DNA from: Mycobacterium shinjukuense | GTDB lineage: Bacteria; Actinomycetota; Actinomycetes; Mycobacteriales; Mycobacteriaceae | Assembly: GCF_010730055.1 (NCBI RefSeq) | Contig: NZ_AP022575.1 | Span: 3,162,001 to 3,226,000 of the forward strand | Length of the DNA stretch: 64,000 nt | Direction of reading: 5' to 3' | Shown here: one piece after another, positions 25,350 through 33,423 of the stretch | How positions within the stretch are numbered: position 1 is the first letter of the stretch | Layout of the letters: the number at the start of each line of letters is the position of its first letter | Notes under the pieces: model-generated | Databases searched by the model: none | Seen by the model: only the letters and a program-made list of their open reading frames with translations | Told to the model about the DNA's origin: nothing | Made by a program: the position numbers and the translations under genes

Positions 25350-26734
25350 CAGGTCCCATCCTCCGGGGCGGTGGCGCGGGCCGCGGCCGCGGCGGCGGCC
25401 GGCACGGCCTCGGCGATCCGGCCGAACGCGGCATCGTCGAGAGCGGCCGACACGAACCACGTCTCGAACGCACTGCACGGCGGGTAGACACCGGCGCTCA
25501 GCAGCGCATGAAAGAACGGCGGATACCGCCACGTTTGGCTGCCGCGGGCGGACGCGAAGTCGGTCACCGGGGTCTCGGCGAAGAACACACCGAGCATATT
25601 GCCCGCCCGCGGAATCTGATGGGGCACACCGGCATCCGTCAGCGCCTCGTCCAGCAGCCGAGCCAGGCGGTCGGCGTTGGAGTCCAACGCGGCATAGACC
25701 GCGTCGTCGGCGGCCCGCAGCGTCGCCAGCCCGGCGGCCATCGCCACCGGATTGCCCGACAGCGTGCCGGCCTGATACACCGGCCCCAACGGCGCCAGCC
25801 GCTCCATCACCTCGGTCCGCCCGCCGAACGCGGCGGCCGGCAGCCCGCCGCTCATCACCTTGCCGAAGGTGTACAGGTCAGCGGCGACGGGATCGATTCC
25901 GTACCAACCACTTCGGCTGACCCGGAAGCCGGTCATCACCTCGTCGAGGATCAGCAAGCAGCGGTGCTCCGCGGTGATCGCACGCAGCTCGGCGTTGTAG
26001 CCCGGCCCGGGCGGGACGACCCCCATGTTGCCGGGGCTGGCCTCGGTGATCACCGCGGCGATCTGGTCGCCGAACTTGGCGAAGGTCCGCCGCACGGCGT
26101 CAATGTCGTTGTAAGGCAAGACGATTGTGTCGGCCGCGGCGGCACCGGTGACACCGGGCGAGGACGGCAGGCCCCGTGACGATCGCAAGCGCGGCGAAGC
26201 CGGGCGCAGCGGGTCGTCACATAAGCCCAGGGTGGCCACCCCGGAACCCGCGTCGGCGAGCAACGCATCCACATGCCCGTGGTAGCAACCGGAAAACTTG
26301 ACGATCTTGACCCGGCCGGTGAACCCGCGGGCCAGCCGCACGGCGCTCATCGTGGCCTCGGTGCCGGAGTTCACCAGCCGAATCCGTTCGACGGGTGCCA
26401 CCCGGTCGATGATCTCGGCGGCCAGCTCGGTTTCGGCCGGCGTCGGCGCCCCAAACGACAGGCCGTGCGCGGCGGCCCGGGCGACGGCGTCGACGACGGC
26501 GGGGTGGGCGTGGCCGAGGATCATCGGACCCCACGAGCAGACCAGGTCGACGTAGCGGTTGCCGTCGGCGTCGGTCAGCCAGCAGCCGTGCGCTTCGGTG
26601 ATGAACCGGGGCGTGCCGCCCACCGCGGTGAACGCCCGCACCGGGGAGTTGACCCCACCGGGGATCACCGTGCAGGCGCGCGCGAACAACCTCGCCGAGG
26701 CTGCTACCTGCATCGCCTGGTCAGTGCCGCCCAT
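25349..26734 (-). CDS. hemL: glutamate-1-semialdehyde 2,1-aminomutase
   Basis: This PLP enzyme makes 5-aminolevulinate from glutamate-1-semialdehyde, the product of HemA encoded at 40038-41465. It has 461 residues. The PLP lysine is K292 in TFGKVMSGGLP; PGGVNSPVRAF, NSGTEATMSAVRLAR and LDEVMTGFRV are family hallmarks. Residues 173-187 (DDPLRPASPRLRSSR) are encoded by a 45-bp dispersed repeat (26175-26219) whose other copies lie before hemB. ATG 26734 was chosen over a longer frame to 26872. The gene begins the run toward the cytochrome c genes. Confidence 0.95.
   Translation of the reverse strand: MGGTDQAMQVAASARLFARACTVIPGGVNSPVRAFTAVGGTPRFITEAHGCWLTDADGNRYVDLVCSWGPMILGHAHPAVVDAVARAAAHGLSFGAPTPAETELAAEIIDRVAPVERIRLVNSGTEATMSAVRLARGFTGRVKIVKFSGCYHGHVDALLADAGSGVATLGLCDDPLRPASPRLRSSRGLPSSPGVTGAAAADTIVLPYNDIDAVRRTFAKFGDQIAAVITEASPGNMGVVPPGPGYNAELRAITAEHRCLLILDEVMTGFRVSRSGWYGIDPVAADLYTFGKVMSGGLPAAAFGGRTEVMERLAPLGPVYQAGTLSGNPVAMAAGLATLRAADDAVYAALDSNADRLARLLDEALTDAGVPHQIPRAGNMLGVFFAETPVTDFASARGSQTWRYPPFFHALLSAGVYPPCSAFETWFVSAALDDAAFGRIAEAVPAAAAAAARATAPEDGT
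26175..26219 (+). repeat. 45-bp dispersed element with inverted ends, inside hemL
   Basis: The element begins GTGACGATCGCAAGCGCGGC and ends GCGGGTCGTCAC, so its last seven bases (TCGTCAC) are the reverse complement of its first seven (GTGACGA). Two further copies, 37304-37348 and 37247-37291, lie in the opposite orientation with ends GTGGCGA/TCGCCAC, a compensated base pair change. In hemL it is in frame with the gene and adds 15 residues. Confidence 0.85.
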
Positions 26735-26814
26735 GCCGACCAGTGTCCCAGCCGTCGCGACGCGGTCGACTACGGGGTGTAGTTTCCACCGGGGTTTCCC
26801 GACGCCGAAGCCGG

Positions 26815-28272
26815 CTACGGCAGCGGCCCGGAGTTGAAGAAGCCGGAGATGGTGTCGCCCCGGTTGGCCCAACCCGAGATCAGCACGCCGAAGTTTCGGG
26901 CGCCGGAGTTTCCAACGCTGCCCAAGGACACGTTGTGGAAGCCCGAATTGTTGGCGCCGGCGTTGCCGAACCCCGACGCGCTGCCGGCACCGACGTTGAA
27001 GAAGCCCGAGGATGGGCTGGTGGTCGAGTTGAAGAAGCCCGGGCTCGGCGGAATGTGGATGATCGTGATGCGGCCGATGCCGGGGACGCTGAACCCGATG
27101 TCGATGCCGATCAGGCCCTGATAGTTGCCCCTCCAGAAGAGGCCGTTGCTGAAGCTGCCGCTGATCAACGCGCCGGTGTTGACATCACCGGAGTTGGCGA
27201 CGCCGGTGTTGTAGTCGCCGCGGTTGAGGTAGCCGGTGTTGTAGCTGCCCGGGTTGAAGCTGCCCGTGTTGGTGTTGCCCGAGTTGCCCATCCCGGTGTT
27301 GTAGTTGCCCGAGTTGCCGATGCCGGTGTTGGCGATCCCGGAGTTGAAGTGGCCCGTGTTGGAGCTGCCCGCGTTGGCGATGCCGGTGTTGTAGCTGCCA
27401 GTGTTGGCGATGCCCCAGTTGCCGACGGCCGAGTTGGCGATGCCGACGTTGCCGGTGCCCGAGTTGGCGATGCCGACATTGCCGGTGCCCGAGTTGAACA
27501 AGCCGACGTTTCCGGTGCCCGAGTTGAACAAGCCGATATTGCCACCGCCCAGGTTCAGCAGGTCGATGCCGACCCTGTTGTCGCCGGTCAGCCCGATACC
27601 GATGTTCCCGTTTCCGGTGTTGGCCAAACCGACGTTGCCATCACCGGTGTTGGCGAACCCGAGGTTGTTGCTGCCGGTATTGGCGAACCCGAGGTTGCCC
27701 GCATCAACGGCGGCCGCGGCGGCTGGGCGGGCCGGCGGGCCCGGCAAATTCCGCAGTGACTGGGCGAGCGGCGCCAACGCCGAGGCAACGGCCGAAACCC
27801 CGGCATGATAGCCCAGCATCGCGGCCACGTCCTGGGCCCACATTTGCTCGTAGGCGGCCTCGGCCGCGGCGATCGCCGTCGCGTTCTGCCCCAACAGGTT
27901 GGACAGCACCAGCGACACCAGTCGGGTGCGGTTGGCCCCCACCGTCGCCGGATGCACCATCGCCGCGCGTGCGGCCTCAAACGCCGCCGCCGCCGCCCTG
28001 GCCTGCCCGGCCGCCTGCTCCGCGTGCCCGCCAGCAACGGTCAACCACCCGAGATAAGGTGCGGCCGCGCCGGTCATCGCCGCCGCGGCCGGACCCCGCC
28101 AGGACGCACCGGCCAACCCGGAGGTCACCGCGGCGAACGCAGCCGCCGCCGATCCCAACTCGGCGGCCAAGCCGTCCCAGGCCGCCGCGGCCGCCATCAA
28201 CGGCCCGGTACCGGCGCCCAAAAACATCCGCGCCGAGTTGACCTCCGGCGGAAGCACCGAAAAATCAATCAC
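26815..28272 (-). CDS. PPE family protein, MPTR subgroup
   Basis: The 485-residue protein has an N-terminal PPE domain of about 180 residues (MIDFSVLPPEVNSARM, Pro-Pro-Glu at 8-10; SWRGPAAAAM is the conserved WxG turn) and a C-terminal asparagine/glycine-rich tail of NxGxxNxG pentapeptide repeats (for example GFANTGSNN, GLANTGNGN). The tail includes the MPTR-specific SVPGIGRITIIHIPPSP. Such proteins are exported by type VII secretion, usually ESX-5, to the cell surface. The GTG at 28272 is preceded by AAGGGAA. No PE partner gene is adjacent. I do not recall a PPE gene here in M. tuberculosis, so it is probably an accessory insertion. Confidence 0.92.
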   Translation of the reverse strand: MIDFSVLPPEVNSARMFLGAGTGPLMAAAAAWDGLAAELGSAAAAFAAVTSGLAGASWRGPAAAAMTGAAAPYLGWLTVAGGHAEQAAGQARAAAAAFEAARAAMVHPATVGANRTRLVSLVLSNLLGQNATAIAAAEAAYEQMWAQDVAAMLGYHAGVSAVASALAPLAQSLRNLPGPPARPAAAAAVDAGNLGFANTGSNNLGFANTGDGNVGLANTGNGNIGIGLTGDNRVGIDLLNLGGGNIGLFNSGTGNVGLFNSGTGNVGIANSGTGNVGIANSAVGNWGIANTGSYNTGIANAGSSNTGHFNSGIANTGIGNSGNYNTGMGNSGNTNTGSFNPGSYNTGYLNRGDYNTGVANSGDVNTGALISGSFSNGLFWRGNYQGLIGIDIGFSVPGIGRITIIHIPPSPGFFNSTTSPSSGFFNVGAGSASGFGNAGANNSGFHNVSLGSVGNSGARNFGVLISGWANRGDTISGFFNSGPLP

Positions 28273-28379
28273 CGCAATTCCCTTCGCGGCCCGTCCAGCC
28301 GGTGGGGTGGGCGCATGGGCAACCAGGAAATCCTATCCCACGGCCGCGGCCTTGAGTTTCGCCCCGATCGACGAGTTGG

Positions 28380-28781
28380 ATGGCAAGCATGCGACTGCCC
28401 CAGCGCCTGGCCCGGTTCAACCGCCACGTCACCAACCCCGTTCAGCGGCTATGGGCCGGGTGGGCCCCGTCGTTCGCCATCATCGAGCACGTCGGGCGGC
28501 GCTCCGGAAAGCGGTATCGGACGCCGGTGAATGCGTTCACCGCCACCATCGACGGCAATCCCGGCGTCGCGGTCCTGTTGACCTACGGCCCCGACCGGGA
28601 CTGGCTGAAGAACCTCAAAGCGGCAGGCGGCGGCCGAATGCGCCGCCACGGCAAGACATTCGGCATCGCCGACCCGCGGGTGGTCAGCAGGGCCGAAGCG
28701 GCGTCGCAGGTCACCTGGGGGCGGCGGGTGTTCGCCCGCCTTCCGTTCGAGCAGGCGGTCTTGTTCACCCGAACGTCCTAA
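28380..28781 (+). CDS. deazaflavin (F420)-dependent nitroreductase family protein (Rv0523c-like)
   Basis: The 133-residue protein has the split beta-barrel pattern of the Ddn/DUF385 family: IEHVGRRSGKRYRTPVNAF, VAVLLTYGPDRDWLKNLKAAGGGRM and a final VFARLPFEQAVLFTRTS. The GRRSGK and DWxKNLxAAGG motifs line the F420 pocket in characterised members. The substrate is unknown; a quinone or nitro compound is possible. ATG 28380 or 28389 may start it. Its last four bases overlap the convergent gabP stop. Confidence 0.85.
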   Translation: MASMRLPQRLARFNRHVTNPVQRLWAGWAPSFAIIEHVGRRSGKRYRTPVNAFTATIDGNPGVAVLLTYGPDRDWLKNLKAAGGGRMRRHGKTFGIADPRVVSRAEAASQVTWGRRVFARLPFEQAVLFTRTS

Positions 28782-30151
28782 CGACCGCGCGATCCGGGTC
28801 GGCTGTGCTGTCGCCGCCCGCCACCGACCGTGAAGTACAGCACGAGCACCACCGCCCAGGACAACAGGCTGAGCCAGAGCTGGGTCCGCGCGGCCCGGTC
28901 GAACGCCATCTGCACCAGCACGGCGGTGATTCCGGCGACGGTCACGATGGACAGCACGGGAAAGCACCACATCTTCACCCGCAGCCGCTCGGCGGGTATC
29001 CGGCGGCGCAACACGATCTGCGACAGTGCGATCAGCAAGTAGACGAACAAGATGACGGCGCCCGAGGAATTGAGCAGGAAGAGAAACACCGTGCCGGGCG
29101 CGAGCCACGCCATGAGAACGCACCCGAAGCCCACCGCCGACGAGCACAGGATGGCCGTCGAGGGGATCCCGCGCCGGCTGACCCTGACCAGCCGGGCGGG
29201 CGCCTCGCGCCTGCCGGCGAGCACGAACAGCATCCGCGACGCGGTATACAGGCCCGAGTTCAGACACGACAGCACGGCGGTGAGCACCACCACGTTCATG
29301 ATCTGATCCGCACCGGCTAGACCCATCTGCTGGAGCGCGGCAACGTAGGGCGAAGCACCGAGTTCCACCGAGTCCCACGGCAGGATTACCACCAGCAGAA
29401 AGACCGAGCCGACAAAGAAGATCACGATGCGCGCAACCACCGACCTGGTCGCGCGCCGAATGGCCCGTTGCGGGTCCCGGCTTTCGGCGGCGGCGATGGT
29501 GACGACCTCGGCGCCGACCATGGAGAAGATCGCCACCACGATGGCGGCGAAGACGGCCCCGACCCCCCTCGGGAGGAACCCGCCGTGCGCGTGCAGGTTG
29601 GCGAAATCCATGCCATGGCCCGGCAGCAATCCGAGGACAAAGGCCGCGCCGACGCCCAGGAAGATCACGATGGCGGCGACTTTGATTCCGGCGAACCAGA
29701 ACTCGAACTCGCCGAAGGATGTCACCGAGAACAGGTTGGTCGCCGTCATCAGCACCATCAGGCACAGCGCCAGCAACCACAACGGCGCCGCGAGCCAGTA
29801 GTTGAGCACCTTGGCGCCGGCCACCGCCTCGAAGCCGACCACGATCACCCAGAAGTACCAATACAGCCAGCCGACCGAAAACCCGGCCCAGCCACCCAGG
29901 GCGTGCGCCGCGTAATCGGCGAACGATCCGGTCGACGGCCTCGCGTTGGCCATCTCGCCCAGCATCCGCATCACCAGGATGATCAGCCCACCGCACACCG
30001 CGTAGGTCAGAAACGCCGCGGGCCCGGTCTCGCGGATCACCACACCGGAGCCCACGAACAGTCCGGCGCCGATGACACCGCCGAGGGCGATCATGTTCAG
30101 CTGCCGCTGCGACAGTCCTGGGCGCAGCTGCGCGGTGCCATGGCTGGCCAT
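28778..30151 (-). CDS. gabP: amino-acid permease, GABA permease type
   Basis: This inner-membrane APC-superfamily transporter has 457 residues and twelve predicted helices. The N-terminal signature GLSQRQLNMIALGGVIGAGLFVGSG and the TM3-TM5 region MRMLGEMANARPSTGSFADYA are characteristic of the amino acid permease family. Assignment to GABA transport follows the M. tuberculosis gene name in this position (Rv0522) and is not proven by sequence. A GntR-like inverted repeat stands 39 bases upstream. It converges with the nitroreductase-like gene. Confidence 0.88.
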   Translation of the reverse strand: MASHGTAQLRPGLSQRQLNMIALGGVIGAGLFVGSGVVIRETGPAAFLTYAVCGGLIILVMRMLGEMANARPSTGSFADYAAHALGGWAGFSVGWLYWYFWVIVVGFEAVAGAKVLNYWLAAPLWLLALCLMVLMTATNLFSVTSFGEFEFWFAGIKVAAIVIFLGVGAAFVLGLLPGHGMDFANLHAHGGFLPRGVGAVFAAIVVAIFSMVGAEVVTIAAAESRDPQRAIRRATRSVVARIVIFFVGSVFLLVVILPWDSVELGASPYVAALQQMGLAGADQIMNVVVLTAVLSCLNSGLYTASRMLFVLAGRREAPARLVRVSRRGIPSTAILCSSAVGFGCVLMAWLAPGTVFLFLLNSSGAVILFVYLLIALSQIVLRRRIPAERLRVKMWCFPVLSIVTVAGITAVLVQMAFDRAARTQLWLSLLSWAVVLVLYFTVGGGRRQHSRPGSRGR

Positions 30152-30189
30152 GTCGTGGGTCCTCCCGGCGTGCCCCGGCCACGATGTGA

Positions 30190-30202
30190 TGGTTATTTAC
30201 CA
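30190..30202. promoter_or_regulatory. candidate operator TGGT-N5-ACCA upstream of gabP
   Basis: The sequence TGGTTATTTACCA is a perfect inverted repeat with a 5-base centre, embedded in a longer imperfect one (TGTGATGGT...ACCACAACACA). It lies 39-51 bases before the gabP start in an AT-rich pocket where a promoter is expected. TGGT-N-ACCA spacing is typical for GntR-type repressors; which protein binds is unknown. Confidence 0.45.
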
Positions 30203-30256
30203 CAACACATCCGTTGCCGGGGCACCACCGGTAGCCGCCCGCTGCCGGCTCGGCGA

Positions 30257-30370
30257 TCAGTCCAGGCGGGTGGCCACCGCGGCCCGCACCGGCAGGTGCA
30301 CCCCGTGGTCTTCTAACAGCGGTTCCAGCCCGCCTAGCTGGTACGCGAACGACAGCATCCGCTCCAGCGC
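30257..30370 (-). pseudogene. C-terminal fragment of an unidentified protein
   Basis: A 37-codon frame, open from an in-frame stop at 30371 to the TGA at 30257-30259, encodes ERMLSFAYQLGGLEPLLEDH and ends PVRAAVATRLD. Composition and codon use look like real coding sequence. No start is present. It lies just upstream of gabP in the same direction, the place of the Rv0521/Rv0520 methyltransferase-like fragments in M. tuberculosis, so it may be the last piece of that gene. That identity is a guess from position. Confidence 0.45.
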
Positions 30371-30424
30371 CTACCCTCGAACCAGCCCAACCAGACGGCG
30401 AACCATCTATACCGGTGGCCGAAT

Positions 30425-31388
30425 GCCCTGCTCGCCACGCTGATTTCGGGCACGCGTACCCGCAGCTTCTTGCCGGGCTTGCCCGCGACAGGCTGCGCAA
30501 CAGGATCCCGCTGTTGCGTCGGGCGCTGGGAGACCGCTTCGTGTCCCACCATCGGCCTATCTCGGAAAAGATCCTGCCAGGCTGGACTTTCTCGACGAGC
30601 CATCGAGGAGCATTCGGGCGAGATTGACCGGCTGATCGCCCCGTTCGCCACTAAGTGGTCGCGCCGACAGGTACGTTCGTCGGGCGTCGGAACCAGCACG
30701 ATCCCGTGCGCCGCGGCTTGCTGGCGACCTGTGCCCAAGGCGCGCGTTCACTGTTGTCTCATTCGCCTCACGCGTTTCGGCGCGGCAGGAATATGCGATG
30801 TGCCCGCCTTTGAGCGACAACCGTGGCTGTCGCCCAAAGCGTTCAGGGGGCTGCTGTGGACGGCACGTGGAAACTGACCCCCGCGTGACGGTGCGGTTGG
30901 GTTTGAATAAGGTCAAGCTGCTGGACAGCATCACCGGGGTTGAGCGGCGCGGTGCGGAGTGCACCGTCGCTGAAATCGGCGTAAGACATGCCGCGGTTCG
31001 GCAGTTCGGCGCACCTGGCCAGCCGGGCGGGCCGCTTGCCCGGAACACCACGAAACTGCCGGCAACCATAAATCCGGCCGGTCTCGCTCGGGTTCTCAGC
31101 GGTCGGCGGCCACCTTGGCCCGATGCGCCGAAGGCGCGGGGCGTTCCAAGGGGGCACCTGCCTGGGCGCCCAGTTCCAGCGCCTGCGAGGACGACGCGGG
31201 ACATAACAAGGCCCCGCTAGGCGGTTGAGCACTCGATCCTTGTCGCCGCCTGCCACGTTCTCGACGGCCACGTTCCGTACCGCGATCTCGGTGCCGACCG
31301 GTTCCAACGCCCGGCGGCGCACGCCGGCCGCCTCGCCCACCAGATCGAAACACTCGGATTCTGCGTCACCATCGAACCCACCGACTAG
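30425..31388 (+). pseudogene. degenerate IS110-family transposase
   Basis: Three frames together recall the C-terminal two thirds of an IS110/IS116-type transposase. The pieces are LLAGLARDRLRNRIPLLRRALGDRF and AIEEHSGEIDRLIAPFA (30470-30650), GVGTSTIPCA (near 30690), then DMPRFGSSAHLASRAGRLPG and LGAQFQRLRGRRG (30990-31200), and finally HSILVAACHVLDGHVPYRDL to VTIEPTD with TAG at 31386-31388. In-frame stops and several frameshifts make it inactive. The N-terminal DEDD catalytic part is missing. A hairpin (30806-30840) interrupts the middle. I see no clear element ends. Confidence 0.75.
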
Positions 31389-31679
31389 GCCACCTGTAGC
31401 CAACAACTCAACGCAACAACGCGACTCGCGGTGCGGGGCCGACTCCGCACCGGCCCTCGGGTGCCAAGGCCACCTGCACTACCCGGTCAGGTTCATACGG
31501 TCGACCGCCGTCAACCGCCCCAGCCGCCTCTCAGTGCGCTCGGCGCGCGCTCCCGTGTGGATCTGGACGGTATTTTCGATTGCCCGGCTTCTGTGTGGAT
31601 CACGCCGCGATTCGCATCGCTGCCAAGCCACGCCCGCGCGAGCGCAGCGCACGGGCGGGGTGCACGGGCCTGTCTGGCG
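31389..31679. other. stretch without recognisable gene
   Basis: This 291-bp piece separates the IS110 remnant from the PGRS remnant. It is open in several frames but codes for nothing I recognise, and codon usage is arginine/proline-rich in all of them. It may contain the end of the insertion element. Confidence 0.4.
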
Positions 31680-31898
31680 TCAGCCGGGCGTTCCGGGCGC
31701 TCCGGGGGTGCCCAGCAGCCGCCCGCGGCCGCCGCCGCTGCCGCCGCCCCCACCGGCGCCGGCGGGCATGCCGGGTCCTCCGGCGCCGCCGTTCCCGCCG
31801 TCCCCGCCGTTGCCGATCAGCACCCCGCCGGCGCCGCCGTTGCCGCCGTTGCCGCCGGCGGCCCCGCCGACCCCACCCCACCGATACCATGTGCTCAA
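31680..31898 (-). pseudogene. PE_PGRS C-terminal remnant
   Basis: The minus strand encodes about 72 residues dominated by GGxGGx repeats (GGVGGAAGGNGGNGGAGG, GNGGDGGNGGAGG) and ends LLGTPGAPGTPG with TGA at 31680-31682, typical of the end of a PE_PGRS protein. The N-terminal PE domain and most of the PGRS region are absent, so this is a truncated relic. An ATG at 31898 exists but is probably fortuitous. The adjacent IS110 relic suggests insertion and deletion removed the gene. Confidence 0.7.
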
Positions 31899-32076
31899 TG
31901 CCCACCCCGGGGCGCTGGAGCTGGCTGGTCAACAACGTAAACGTCGGCCCTCGACGCCGACGCGACCGGCGATCCCAGTCGTTCTGGTGGCCGCCCATGT
32001 CGCCGACCGCGGCGCTTGCTGTCACGATTGGCCACAGGCGCGGCGTGGCTGGACGAGCGGAACCGATCCGCGCGGC

Positions 32077-32949
32077 ATGATGACGCTCGTGGTTGACCTG
32101 ACCCGACGTGCGGTGCTGCGCGTGGCCGCCGGCGCCAGCGCAGGCGCCGCCGGCGCCTGGGCGTTGAGCGGCCTGCTGGATCCGCTGCAGCCCCAGGCCG
32201 CGCCGCCGCAAGCCCCCGCCCCCTTCGAGCCCCCGGCGGCGGGCAGCGCCCTGCCGACCAGGCTCACCGGCTGGTTCGTCTCGGCGGCACGCGGTGGCAT
32301 CAAGACCAACTGGGTGATCGCGCTGCCGCCGGGCCAGACCCGGATGCTGCGTCCGGTGATCGCGCTGCACGGTAAGGACGGCGACGCCACCATGATGCTC
32401 GACGTCGGCGTCGAGGACGCCCTGGCCCAGCTGGTCAAGGAGGGCAAGCCGCCGGTGGCGGTCGTGGGGGTGGACGGCGGCAACACCTACTGGCACCGCC
32501 GGGTTTCGGGTGTGGACTCCGGCGCCATGGTGCTCGACGAGTTGTTGCCGATGCTGTCGTCGCTGGGGATGGACACCTCCCGGGTGGGGTTTTTGGGATG
32601 GTCGATGGGCGGATACGGGGCGCTGCTGCTGGGGGCCCGGCTCGGCCCGGCGCGCACCGCCGGAATCTGCGCGATCAGCCCGGCGCTGTTCACCTCGTTT
32701 ACCGGCAGCACACCCGGGGCCTTCGACAGCTACGACGATTGGGTGCGCAACAGCGTGTCGGCCCTACCGGCGCTGTCACAAATCCCGCTGCGCGTCGACT
32801 GCGGCACCGGCGACCGCTTTTATTTCGCCACTCGCCAATTCGTCAATCAACTGAAAAGGCCGCCGGCGGGCGGCTTCTCGCCCGGCGGGCACGACGTGGA
32901 CTACTGGCGCGCGCAGCTACCCGACGAGCTCGCCTGGATGGCGTCCTAG
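32077..32949 (+). CDS. exported esterase-like alpha/beta hydrolase (Rv0519c-like)
   Basis: The 290-residue protein has an N-terminal LTRRAVLRVAAGASAGAAGAW segment that looks like a twin-arginine signal peptide. It is followed by a putative-esterase domain with PVIALHGKDGDA (oxyanion region), the nucleophile elbow GWSMGGYGALLLG (Ser) and a terminal GGFSPGGHDVDYWR with the catalytic His. The fold resembles the esterase D/antigen 85-like group. Export suggests action on cell-envelope lipids or esters; the substrate is unknown. Start is ATG 32077 or 32080; upstream sequence in this frame is relic DNA. Confidence 0.82.
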   Translation: MMTLVVDLTRRAVLRVAAGASAGAAGAWALSGLLDPLQPQAAPPQAPAPFEPPAAGSALPTRLTGWFVSAARGGIKTNWVIALPPGQTRMLRPVIALHGKDGDATMMLDVGVEDALAQLVKEGKPPVAVVGVDGGNTYWHRRVSGVDSGAMVLDELLPMLSSLGMDTSRVGFLGWSMGGYGALLLGARLGPARTAGICAISPALFTSFTGSTPGAFDSYDDWVRNSVSALPALSQIPLRVDCGTGDRFYFATRQFVNQLKRPPAGGFSPGGHDVDYWRAQLPDELAWMAS

Positions 32950-32958
32950 CCGACGCGC

Positions 32959-33180
32959 ATGACCGTCCGGCAGCACGACACCACCAGCCACTCCCCCAGG
33001 CGGCCGATCCCGCGCGGCGCGTTCCGCCCGGACATCGAGGGCTTGCGCGCCGTCTCGGTGCCGGCGGCCGTCCGCTACCACGCGGGCATTCCCGGCGCCG
33101 GCGGTGGCCACATCGGTGTGGAAGTGTCGTCATCTCGGGCTGCTGGCTCCGGTGCTCGGCGCCCTGGCCGATCGCGCCCA
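32959..33180 (+). pseudogene. N-terminal stump of an acyltransferase 3 (OafA-type) gene
   Basis: The frame from ATG 32959 encodes RRPIPRGAFRPDIEGLRAVS, then YHAGIPGAGGGHIGVEV, which matches the first membrane segment of acyltransferase-3 proteins. It then shifts frame: VISGCWL continues in another frame where family members have VISGFLIT. Nothing of the remaining 350 or more residues follows. It sits directly behind the esterase gene. An intact relative lies at 33424-34674 on the other strand. Confidence 0.72.
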
Positions 33181-33262
33181 GTCGGACGGATGAATTTGGC
33201 CCAAATGAACCTCATGACGACGACGAACGTGGTACGAATAAAAGAGTTTTGGAGGTTTTGAG

Positions 33263-33379
33263 ATGACCCCGCTGCTGCTGGCCTGCGTCGCAGTGGCCGC
33301 ACCGGTCGCCGGCCTTGGCCTGCTCCAGTTGCAGGCTCGTCTGGAACGCTGGGACTACGAACGGCACGCAGAAGACTGA
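33263..33379 (+). CDS. 38-residue small membrane protein
   Basis: This very short gene encodes an N-terminal hydrophobic helix (TPLLLACVAVAAPVAGLGLL), followed by the amphipathic charged tail QARLERWDYERHAED. GGAGG lies 7 bases before ATG 33263, a good ribosome-binding site, and the upstream 60 bases are AT-rich, consistent with a promoter. I recall similar 35-40 residue proteins in other mycobacteria, but not their function. The short frame and strong SD argue for a real gene. Confidence 0.62.
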   Translation: MTPLLLACVAVAAPVAGLGLLQLQARLERWDYERHAED

Positions 33380-33423
33380 ATGCCGGCCATCGACAGCGCC
33401 AAATACGCCGCGCCACCGCCACT

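Noticed and set aside
26830..27760. Plus-strand and minus-strand open frames antisense to the PPE tail
   Set aside because: They arise from the repeated NxGxxNxG coding sequence; only the PPE frame begins with the PPE domain.
31225..32076. Long frame preceding the esterase
   Set aside because: It crosses the IS110 and PGRS relics in the wrong frame; the Tat-like signal begins at 32077.
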